DNA of 5,983 nt from Faecalibacterium sp. UBA1360 (GTDB lineage Bacteria > Bacillota > Clostridia > Oscillospirales > Ruminococcaceae), in assembly GCA_002306375.1 (NCBI GenBank), contig DBRU01000119.1:19928-25910 (forward strand), written 5' to 3'. The position numbers and the translations under genes were made by a program. Position 1 is the stretch's first letter. Each line of letters begins with the position of its first letter. Below are positions 1 through 5,546 of this stretch, in pieces. The notes below the pieces were generated by a model. The model was not told the origin of the DNA and did not search any database. It saw only the letters and a program-made list of their open reading frames with translations.

Positions 1-16
1 ACTGTGCGGTCTTTGG

Positions 17-94
17 TGGGGTGCCTAGAGGGATTCGAACCCTCGGCCTCCAGAGCCACAATCTGGCGCGCTAACCAACTGCGCCATAGGCACC
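17..94 (-). tRNA. tRNA-His (anticodon GUG)
   Basis: This tRNA decodes histidine codons CAC and CAU. Read on the minus strand, it folds as a full cloverleaf. The acceptor stem is GTGCCTA paired with TAGGCAC, the D stem is GCGC/GCGC, the anticodon stem is CCAGA/TCTGG, and the T arm is GAGGG-TTCGAAT-CCCTC. The seven-base anticodon loop TTGTGGC puts GTG at 57-59. The extra 5' G at 94 faces C at position 20, which is the G-1:C73 pair diagnostic of bacterial tRNA-His. The 3' CCA is encoded at 17-19. It lies 5 bp downstream of tRNA-Arg and is probably in the same transcript. No terminator is visible before the window edge. Confidence 0.97.
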
Positions 95-99
95 ATATA

Positions 100-173
100 T
101 GCGCCCGAAGGGACTCGAACCCCCGGCCCACTGCTTAGAAGGCAGTTGCTCTATCCGGCTGAGCTACGGGCGC
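100..173 (-). tRNA. tRNA-Arg (anticodon UCU)
   Basis: This tRNA decodes the arginine codons AGA and AGG. On the minus strand the acceptor stem is GCGCCCG paired with CGGGCGC, the D stem is GCTC/GAGC, the anticodon stem is ACTGC/GCAGT, and the loop CTTCTAA has TCT at 137-139. The discriminator is A (position 100). No CCA is encoded, so a CCA-adding enzyme is needed, unlike for the neighbouring tRNA-His. The T stem (GGGGG against CCCTT) has two G-U wobbles, but the TTCGAGT loop is normal, so I regard the gene as functional. It is the first gene of the tRNA pair. Confidence 0.96.
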
Positions 174-181
174 GCATGGTT

Positions 182-206
182 CTTGGTCCCCTGTTACGGG
201 AACAAG
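182..206 (-). repeat. imperfect inverted repeat in the tRNA leader
   Basis: Arms at 182-190 and 198-206 pair over eight of nine positions (one G/A mismatch) around a 7-nt loop. The element lies between the tRNA promoter and the mature 5' end of tRNA-Arg, so it would form a hairpin in the precursor leader. There is no following U-run, so it is not a standard terminator. A role in leader processing is only a guess. Confidence 0.4.
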
Positions 207-217
207 CTGCGTTGTTT

Positions 218-246
218 ACTATACCATACGCACCCCGGAAAGTCAA
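218..246 (-). promoter_or_regulatory. promoter of the tRNA-Arg/tRNA-His pair
   Basis: On the minus strand, TTGACT (241-246, five of six consensus bases) is followed by exactly 17 bp and TATAGT (218-223, five of six). Transcription would start near 211, leaving a leader of about 38 nt before tRNA-Arg. The -35 box sits only 21 bp downstream of the asnB stop codon. No convincing terminator lies between them, so the tRNAs may also receive read-through from the operon upstream. Confidence 0.85.
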
Positions 247-267
247 GCCCCCCGGGCGCAAATTCGA

Positions 268-2154
268 TCACTTTTTCGCGGCATAGACGCCTTCGGGCGC
301 GCCGTTTTGCACGAAATACAGATCGTACCACAAAATGAAGGAGTAGATGCTCCAGATCTTGGTCATGTTTTTGGCGCGGCCGGCCTTGTGGTCGTCCAGC
401 AGGCGGCAGATCTCCTCCACGTTGAAGAACTGCCTGGCCGTGTCGCCCTTGAAGGCTTCGCGCACCATGGCGTAATATTTGTCCTGGCGCAGCCAGTCGT
501 TGAGCGGCACGGGGAAGCCCAGCTTTTTGCGCTTGGCCACGCTTTCGGGCAGCTGGCTCAGCGCCGCGCCCCGCAAAGCGATCTTGGTGTGCTCGGTGTC
601 GCAGCGGAACCGGCGGGGAATGCGCAGGGCCACGGCCAGCATCTCCCGGTCCAGGAAGGGCACCCGCAGTTCCAGCGAATTGGCCATGCTCATGCGGTCG
701 GCCTTGAGCAGGATGTCGTACAGCATCCAGGTGTGCATATCCACCCATTGCAGCTGGGTGGGTTCGTCCAGGCCGGCCACCTTGTCAAAGTAAGGCTTGA
801 AGAAGGTCTCGGGCGCGGGGCTGCCGTAATCCTTTTTCAGGTAGCGGTCCCGCTCGGCCGGGGACTCGAACACATAGTTGGCCCGCATATACCGCTGCCA
901 GGGAGCTTTGCCGCCCCGCACCAGGAAATGCCGGCCCTTGAAGTCGGGCATCTTTTCGGCCGCGCGGGACAAAAAGCGGCGGACCGCACCGGGCACCCGG
1001 CGGCTGTAATTTTCAAAGTGGACGGCCTGGCAGTACATGGGGTAGCCGCCGAACAGCTCGTCGGCCCCTTCGCCGGACAAGACGACCTTGACGTATTTGC
1101 GGGCGTTCTGCGCCAGGAAGAACAGGGGCACCTCGGCCGGGTTGGGCATGGGTTCGTCCAGATACCACTGGATCAGGCGGTTGGCCTCGAAAAACTGGTC
1201 GGCGTCCACCTTGTTGGCGATGCTGGGCACGCCGATCTCCTTGCTGAAGGCCTGGGCGTAGGGCAGCTCGGAGTATTTTTCCTCGGCATAGCCCACCGAG
1301 AAGCTCTTTACATGGGGCGTGCCCTTGGCCACCTCGTTGACCACGAAGCTGGAGTCCACGCCCGAGGACAAAAAGCACCCCACCTCCACGTCGGCGATCT
1401 GGTGGGCGGCCACGCTCTCGGCAAAGGTGTCGGTGATGAGCTTTTCCCAGTCGGCCCGGGTCTTGGTCTCGTCGATGTCGTAGCGGATGTCAAAGTACCG
1501 CTCGATGGACAGCTCGCCGTCCTTCCAGGTGAAGCAGTGGGCCCCGGGCAGCTTGAACACGTTCTGGAACATCGTTTCCTCGTTGGGGATGTACTCGATG
1601 CTCAGGTATTCGGGCAGGCGCTTTTCGTTCAGGGCCTTGACAAAGCCCGGGTGGGCCAGAAAGCACTTGATCTCGCTGCCGAACAGAAACAGGCCGTCCA
1701 CATGGTAGTAGTAGAAGGGCTTGATGCCGAAAATGTCCCGGGCGCCGAACATGGTCTTGTTGGCCCGGTCCCACACCACAAAGGTGAACATGCCCCGCAG
1801 CCGGCCGGGCAGGGCCTTGCCCCACTGCTCATAGCCGTGGAGCAGCACCTCGGTGTCCGAACGGGTGGCAAAGGTATGGCCGGCGGACTCCAGCTCGGCG
1901 CGCAGGGCCTGGAAGTTGTAGATCTCGCCGTTGAAGATCACGACGAGGGAGCGGTCCTCGTTGTACATGGGCTGGGCGCCGCCTTCCAGGTCGATGATGG
2001 AAAGCCGGCGGTGGCCCAGAGCCACCATGTCGTCCACATAATAGCCCTCGCCGTCCGGGCCGCGGTAGGTGATCAGGTCGGCCATCCCCTTGACGATGGG
2101 GCGGGCCGCCTGGGCGTCATGCTGGCGCTGGGCAAAACCGGTGATGCCGCACAT
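268..2154 (-). CDS. asnB: asparagine-synthetase-family glutamine amidotransferase (paralog 1; possible AsnH-type cell-wall amidase)
   Basis: This 628-residue protein has the two-domain glutamine-hydrolysing asparagine synthetase fold, near the length of longer Firmicutes AsnB proteins. The start is fixed by MCGI: Cys2 becomes the N-terminal nucleophile after Met removal. GAGAGGGGA lies 8 bp upstream, and the in-frame codons above it look non-coding. Visible glutaminase residues are RGPDG (31-35), Arg50, Asn75 and Glu77 in FNGEIYN, and Asp100. The synthetase domain has the pyrophosphate loop SSGVDSS (263-269), SGEGADELFGGY (360-371) and KADRMSMANS...VPFLD (483-501), so both half-reactions should work. 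It differs from its paralog at Tyr30 (His there) and at ARDIFGIKPF (138-147). It is the second gene of an operon with an Aslfm-like ligase, so I infer that it amidates a peptidoglycan branch carboxylate. Ordinary aspartate-to-asparagine synthesis is the main alternative. The family call is firm; the substrate is not. Confidence 0.95.
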   Translation of the reverse strand: MCGITGFAQRQHDAQAARPIVKGMADLITYRGPDGEGYYVDDMVALGHRRLSIIDLEGGAQPMYNEDRSLVVIFNGEIYNFQALRAELESAGHTFATRSDTEVLLHGYEQWGKALPGRLRGMFTFVVWDRANKTMFGARDIFGIKPFYYYHVDGLFLFGSEIKCFLAHPGFVKALNEKRLPEYLSIEYIPNEETMFQNVFKLPGAHCFTWKDGELSIERYFDIRYDIDETKTRADWEKLITDTFAESVAAHQIADVEVGCFLSSGVDSSFVVNEVAKGTPHVKSFSVGYAEEKYSELPYAQAFSKEIGVPSIANKVDADQFFEANRLIQWYLDEPMPNPAEVPLFFLAQNARKYVKVVLSGEGADELFGGYPMYCQAVHFENYSRRVPGAVRRFLSRAAEKMPDFKGRHFLVRGGKAPWQRYMRANYVFESPAERDRYLKKDYGSPAPETFFKPYFDKVAGLDEPTQLQWVDMHTWMLYDILLKADRMSMANSLELRVPFLDREMLAVALRIPRRFRCDTEHTKIALRGAALSQLPESVAKRKKLGFPVPLNDWLRQDKYYAMVREAFKGDTARQFFNVEEICRLLDDHKAGRAKNMTKIWSIYSFILWYDLYFVQNGAPEGVYAAKK

Positions 2155-2162
2155 GGATGTAG

Positions 2163-2171
2163 TCCCCTCTC
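2163..2171 (-). promoter_or_regulatory. ribosome binding site fixing the start of asnB paralog 1
   Basis: The minus-strand motif GAGAGGGGA ends 8 bp before the ATG of MCGI. Together with the catalytic Cys2 it excludes the longer reading frame that opens at 2280, whose first 42 codons overlap the end of the ATP-grasp gene and resemble no AsnB N-terminus. Confidence 0.75.
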
Positions 2172-2179
2172 GATGGTGA

Positions 2180-2198
2180 GCGCGGCGGTGCGCCGCGC
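2180..2198 (-). repeat. GC-only intercistronic hairpin
   Basis: A perfect 8-bp all-G/C inverted repeat (2180-2187 with 2191-2198) surrounds a 3-nt loop. It fills the gap between the ATP-grasp stop codon (6 bp away) and the asnB ribosome binding site (8 bp away). In the transcribed direction it is followed by TCACCATC, with no U-run, so it is unlikely to be an intrinsic terminator. It may act as an mRNA-stability or processing element, or tune the ratio of the two proteins. That role is inference. Confidence 0.6.
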
Positions 2199-2204
2199 GT
2201 TTGT

Positions 2205-3440
2205 TCAGTCCCGCAGGCCCTTGTTGCCGTAATAGCGGGCGGTCTTGCGGTAGTAGTTGAGCTGGCTGCGCAGGTACCACAGCCCCCGTTTGAGGCTGCG
2301 ATCCTCTTTGCAGTAGAGCTGGTGGGCGCAGCGCCCGGCCTTTTTCAGGCAGGCGGCGGCGGCCAGCAGGTCCTTGTCCCCCAGGTATTTGCGGATGACG
2401 CCGTAGGGCGCGATCATCCAGAGGCTCTCGCTGTCAGCCACGGTGCAGCCGGCGGGCTTGTGCTCCAGCACGTCCTCCACCAGCCATTTGGCCAGGTTGT
2501 ACCCCGCCGCCGTGACAAAGTAGCTGGAACGGCCCTGGCGGGGGTTCATCTCGAACAGCTTATACTCGCCGGTGCGGGCGTCGTACTTCATGTCAAAGTT
2601 GGCAAAGCCCACCCAGCCCATATCCTCGAGGAAGGCCCGCATGCGTTCCAGCAGCGCCGGGTCGTTGATGTCCGGGCCGGACAGGATGGCCGCATAGTTG
2701 CCGATGCCCTCGGGGGTCTGTTCCTCCAGCAGGGGGCGGCCCAGGGCCAGCAGGCGCACCTTGCCGTCCAGGCCGCAGTAGGCGTTGAGCACCCGCATGC
2801 AGTTGTCGTCGCCGGGGATATACTCTTGCAGGATCAGTTCGTCCTGGTAAGAGCTGGAATAGATGGCCGCCGTGATGGCGTCGAACTCGGCGCGGTCGTT
2901 GGCCAAAAACACCTTCTTCTTGTGGGGGAAGGTGCAATTCCAGTACGCCGGGGAGTTGCTGGCCTTGATGATGACCGGGAAGTCGAAGGGCAGGTCCACC
3001 GCCTTATAATTGTGCGCATTGCAGGTGGCGGTATGCGGGTAGGACAGCCCGTGGGCGGCACAGGCCTTGTAAAAATTCTCTTTTATGTCAAGATCCAGCA
3101 CGGTTTGCAGGTCCGGGCAGGCAAAATGGAAGTAGGGCGCCAGCGCGTCCCGGTTGCGGGCGAGCAGGATCGTGTAGCCGTCGGCGCAGGATACCAGCAG
3201 AAGCGGGCGCTTTTTGTGATCGTGGGCCCTGGCATAGTCCACCAGGGTGCGCACGAACACTTCGTCATTTTCCAGGTCGGGTTCCACGGCGGCGATGCGC
3301 ACCAGGCGGGTGTTGCGGCAGGCCACCAGCACCCCCTTGCACACCGCGTCGCTGACGACGCCGTACTGGGTATAGAAACTGCGGGCCATGCCATACACAT
3401 TGGCATCGCTGCCCAGCAGCACCGGTTGAAATTGCAGCAT
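2205..3440 (-). CDS. ATP-grasp ligase, D-aspartate ligase (Aslfm)-like
   Basis: This 411-residue protein is an ATP-grasp carboxylate-amine ligase (COG3919 type). It closely resembles E. faecium Aslfm as I remember it. Shared blocks are PVLLGSDANVYGMARSF (6-22), IPGDD..MRVLNAY (208-221), GRPLLEE.TP..IGNY (234-249), GFANFDMKYD (278-287) and KLFEMNPRQGRSS.FVT (294-310). Aslfm activates the beta-carboxylate of D-Asp as an acyl phosphate and joins it to the L-Lys side-chain amine of UDP-MurNAc-pentapeptide in the cytoplasm. Glu297 and Asn299 fit the ATP-grasp magnesium ligands, and Lys159 a nucleotide-binding lysine. No signal peptide or membrane segment is seen. An AGAGG site ends 7 bp before the ATG. 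It is the first gene of its operon, 50 bp before asnB, under a perfect-consensus promoter. No aspartate racemase is in the window. The family is secure; D-Asp as substrate is inferred, and another amino acid is possible. Confidence 0.9.
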   Translation of the reverse strand: MLQFQPVLLGSDANVYGMARSFYTQYGVVSDAVCKGVLVACRNTRLVRIAAVEPDLENDEVFVRTLVDYARAHDHKKRPLLLVSCADGYTILLARNRDALAPYFHFACPDLQTVLDLDIKENFYKACAAHGLSYPHTATCNAHNYKAVDLPFDFPVIIKASNSPAYWNCTFPHKKKVFLANDRAEFDAITAAIYSSSYQDELILQEYIPGDDNCMRVLNAYCGLDGKVRLLALGRPLLEEQTPEGIGNYAAILSGPDINDPALLERMRAFLEDMGWVGFANFDMKYDARTGEYKLFEMNPRQGRSSYFVTAAGYNLAKWLVEDVLEHKPAGCTVADSESLWMIAPYGVIRKYLGDKDLLAAAACLKKAGRCAHQLYCKEDRSLKRGLWYLRSQLNYYRKTARYYGNKGLRD

Positions 3441-3500
3441 AGCTAAGCCTCTTATCTTACGGGATTCATACGAAGACCAAAAGTCGGCATATTCTTTTTT

Positions 3501-3529
3501 ATTATACGTTCAAACACCGGCGGTGTCAA
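3501..3529 (-). promoter_or_regulatory. perfect-consensus promoter of the ATP-grasp/asnB operon
   Basis: On the minus strand TTGACA (3524-3529), a 17-bp spacer and TATAAT (3501-3506) match the sigma-A/sigma-70 consensus at all 12 positions. An A-run follows immediately downstream. Transcription would start near 3494, giving a leader of about 54 nt before the ATP-grasp start codon. A promoter this strong suggests high basal expression, or repression by a factor binding nearby. Confidence 0.9.
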
Positions 3530-3535
3530 TGTCCG

Positions 3536-3550
3536 GGCAGGGCCCCTGCC
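3536..3550. repeat. GC-rich palindrome upstream of the leftward promoter
   Basis: A perfect 6-bp inverted repeat (GGCAGG with CCTGCC, 3-nt centre) lies 6 bp upstream of the TTGACA box of the leftward promoter. That is a position where a regulator could bind. Operator function is speculative, since short GC palindromes are common in GC-rich DNA. Confidence 0.35.
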
Positions 3551-3580
3551 TTACAGTATGCCTGCCGCGCCCCCGCCGAC

Positions 3581-3597
3581 CCCGCCGCCGCGGCGGG
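3581..3597. repeat. GC-rich inverted repeat in the divergent intergenic region
   Basis: CCCGCCG (3581-3587) pairs with CGGCGGG (3591-3597) across 3 nt. An overlapping 12-bp exact palindrome sits at 3585-3596. It lies midway between the two divergent promoters, about 40 bp upstream of the rightward -35. It could be a regulator site, or only a by-product of GC skew. Confidence 0.35.
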
Positions 3598-3636
3598 CCG
3601 ATCGCAGTTTTTACAACCTTTTTGATCGGAGCGGAC

Positions 3637-3665
3637 TTTTCATTTGGGGCGCGACTGTGTATAAT
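3637..3665 (+). promoter_or_regulatory. promoter of the asnB paralog 2-murE operon
   Basis: A perfect TATAAT -10 box (3660-3665) is preceded at 17 bp by TTTTCA (3637-3642), which matches four of six -35 bases. Transcription would start near 3672, with a leader of about 38 nt. The weaker -35 predicts lower intrinsic strength than the divergent promoter. There is no correctly spaced extended -10 TG. Confidence 0.65.
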
Positions 3666-3693
3666 AGAAGGCATCAACGGACCAAAACGCCCC

Positions 3694-3703
3694 AAGGAAA
3701 GGG
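3694..3703 (+). promoter_or_regulatory. ribosome binding site of asnB paralog 2
   Basis: The purine-rich AAGGAAAGGG ends 7 bp before ATG 3711. With the MCGI start it sets translation here rather than at the earlier in-frame ATG at 3558, which would lie upstream of the promoter. Confidence 0.7.
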
Positions 3704-3710
3704 AAACACT

Positions 3711-5540
3711 ATGTGCGGAATCGTGGGATTTGTGGGCGCGCGGGATGACGCGCGCGAGGTTTTGCAGGCCATGATGGACCTGATCGCCCACCGCGGGCCG
3801 GACGGCCAGGGCCAGTTTGTGGAAGGCCCGGCGGCTTTGGGCCAGAGGCGGCTGTCCATCATCGACCTGGAGGGCGGACGCCAGCCCATGTACAACGAGG
3901 ACGAGAATCTGGTCGTGGTGTTCAACGGCGAGATCTACAACTTCCAGGACCTGCGCGCCGAGCTGGAGACCGCGGGCCATACCTTTGCCACCCGCTCGGA
4001 CACCGAGGTGCTGCTGCACGGCTACGAACAATGGGGCAAGGGCATGCTGGACCGGCTGCGGGGCATGTTCACCTTCGCCTTGTGGGACCGCACAGCCCGC
4101 ACCCTGCTGCTGGCCCGGGACCACTTTGGCATCAAGCCGCTGTACTATTACCAAAACGAGGCCGGCGAGCTTTTGTTCGGCAGCGAGATCAAGAGTTTTC
4201 TGGCCCACCCGGGCTTTGACAAGCAGCTCAACGAGGAGCAGCTGTCGCTGTATCTTTCCTACCAGTTCTCGCCGGGGGAAAACACCTTCTTCAAGGGCGT
4301 GAAAAAGCTCATGCCCGCCCACTGGCTGGAATGGAAGGACGGCGCCGTCGAAGTGCAGCGCTACTGGCAGCCGGCCTTTACCCCCGACGACGGCCCCAGC
4401 CTGGAAGAGTGGGAGCAGGCCATCAGCGACGCCATGAAGGAGAGCGTGGCCGCCCACAAGATCGCCGACGTGGAGGTGGGCAGCTTCCTTTCCTCGGGCG
4501 TGGATTCCAGCTATATGGCGGCTCTGGCCAAGGTGGATAAGACCTTCACCGTGGGCTTTGCCAACAAGCAGTACGATGAGACCGACTTTGCGTCGGAGTT
4601 TTCCAGGCACATCGGGGTCAAGAACTTCGCTTACCGCATCACCCCCGAGGAATACTGGGCCAACCTGGGCCGCATCCAGTACCACATGGACGAACCCCTG
4701 GCCGACGCCGCCAGCGTGGCGCTGTACTTCGTCAACCGGGAGGCCGCCAAGCAGGTCAAGGTCTGTTTGTCCGGCGAGGGCGCCGACGAATTTTTCGGCG
4801 GGTACAACATCTACAAGGAGCCCTTCACGGTCAGCTGGTACGACCGCCTGCCTTTGTGGCTGCGCCGGGGCGTGGGCGCCGTGGCCAACCTGCTGCCGCC
4901 GGTGCCGGGAGTGAACTTCCTGGTGCGGCGGGGCCGCCCGCTGGAAGAGCGCTACATCGGCAACACCAACCTGATGGGCGAACGGCGCAAGCGCAAGCTG
5001 ATGAAAAATTATACGGGACGTAGTATCCCGACCGATATTTCCCGCCCGTATTTTGAGCTGACCAAGGGGCAGGACCCGGTGGCCCGCATGCAGTTCTGCG
5101 ATCTGAACCTGTGGATGGTGGGCGACATCCTGCTCAAGGCCGACAAGATGAGCATGGCCAACTCGCTGGAATTGCGGGTGCCCTTCCTGGACCGGCGGGT
5201 GTTTGAGCTTGCCTGCCGCATCCCCACCAAGTGCAAGGTCAACGCCGCCCAGACCAAGATCGCCATGCGGGGCGCGGCGGAAATGACCATCCCGCCCAAG
5301 ACCGCGGACAAGAAAAAACTGGGATTTCCCGTGCCGGTGCGCGCCTGGCTGCGGGAGGAAAAATACGCCGCCGTGCTGCGGGAAGCCTTCCAGACCGACG
5401 CGGCGGAACAGTTCTTCAATACCAAGGAGCTGCTGCGCATGCTGGACCAGCATGTGAGCGGCAAGCGGGACAACTGGCGACAGCTGTGGTGCGTGTTCAT
5501 CTTCCTGGTTTGGTACGACGAATATTTTGTGAAGAGGTGA
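3711..5540 (+). CDS. asnB: asparagine-synthetase-family glutamine amidotransferase (paralog 2)
   Basis: This 609-residue protein has the same two-domain architecture as the enzyme at 268-2154 and is clearly similar to it throughout. The start is set by MCGIVGF, with Cys2 the glutaminase nucleophile. Further landmarks are HRGPDG (27-32), Arg47, Asn72 and Glu74 in FNGEIYN, and Asp97. The synthetase domain carries SSGVDSS (261-267), SGEGADEFFGGY (354-365) and KADKMSMANS...VPFLD (476-494). All expected catalytic motifs are intact. The family moves glutamine-derived ammonia to an AMP-activated carboxylate: aspartate in AsnB, meso-DAP or D-Asp of peptidoglycan precursors in specialised members. The stop codon is 6 bp before a murE-type gene, so the pair is probably co-transcribed and translationally coupled. 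That context favours precursor amidation. It keeps the more usual ARDHFGIKPLYY (135-146), so it may be the more canonical of the two paralogs. Its acceptor is undetermined. Confidence 0.95.
   Translation: MCGIVGFVGARDDAREVLQAMMDLIAHRGPDGQGQFVEGPAALGQRRLSIIDLEGGRQPMYNEDENLVVVFNGEIYNFQDLRAELETAGHTFATRSDTEVLLHGYEQWGKGMLDRLRGMFTFALWDRTARTLLLARDHFGIKPLYYYQNEAGELLFGSEIKSFLAHPGFDKQLNEEQLSLYLSYQFSPGENTFFKGVKKLMPAHWLEWKDGAVEVQRYWQPAFTPDDGPSLEEWEQAISDAMKESVAAHKIADVEVGSFLSSGVDSSYMAALAKVDKTFTVGFANKQYDETDFASEFSRHIGVKNFAYRITPEEYWANLGRIQYHMDEPLADAASVALYFVNREAAKQVKVCLSGEGADEFFGGYNIYKEPFTVSWYDRLPLWLRRGVGAVANLLPPVPGVNFLVRRGRPLEERYIGNTNLMGERRKRKLMKNYTGRSIPTDISRPYFELTKGQDPVARMQFCDLNLWMVGDILLKADKMSMANSLELRVPFLDRRVFELACRIPTKCKVNAAQTKIAMRGAAEMTIPPKTADKKKLGFPVPVRAWLREEKYAAVLREAFQTDAAEQFFNTKELLRMLDQHVSGKRDNWRQLWCVFIFLVWYDEYFVKR
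5534..5540 (+). promoter_or_regulatory. murE ribosome binding site overlapping the asnB stop
   Basis: GAGGTGA includes the TGA stop of the preceding gene and ends 6 bp before ATG 5547. This layout suggests that ribosomes finishing asnB promote initiation at murE, which would link the amounts of the two proteins. Confidence 0.7.
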
Positions 5541-5546
5541 GGGCCG

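Noticed and set aside
247..257. Possible terminator hairpin just after asnB paralog 1
   Set aside because: Only a 4-bp stem (GCCC/GGGC) with a 3-nt loop is possible, and the following TTGACTTT is better explained as the tRNA -35 box.
2180..2205. Plus-strand intrinsic terminator (hairpin followed by GTTTGTT)
   Set aside because: No plus-strand gene ends upstream of it, and the T-run is short and interrupted, so it is annotated as an intercistronic hairpin of the minus-strand operon instead.
307..2232. Long plus-strand open frame of 641 codons opposite asnB paralog 1
   Set aside because: It is antisense to a gene with intact catalytic motifs. The translation is rich in Val, Gly, His and Gln, as expected from a GC-biased complementary frame, and shows no domain or ribosome binding site.
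2155..2280. N-terminal extension of asnB paralog 1 by 42 codons
   Set aside because: It would bury the catalytic Cys2 that must be N-terminal after Met removal. It also overlaps the ATP-grasp gene and ignores the good ribosome binding site at 2163-2171.
2322..3446. Plus-strand open frame of 374 codons opposite the ATP-grasp gene
   Set aside because: It is antisense to a clearly recognised ligase, has the same compositional signature, and lacks a credible start site.
3558..3710. N-terminal extension of asnB paralog 2 by 51 codons
   Set aside because: The extra residues are encoded by the promoter and GC-rich intergenic DNA, and the mature enzyme needs Cys2 of MCGI at its N-terminus.
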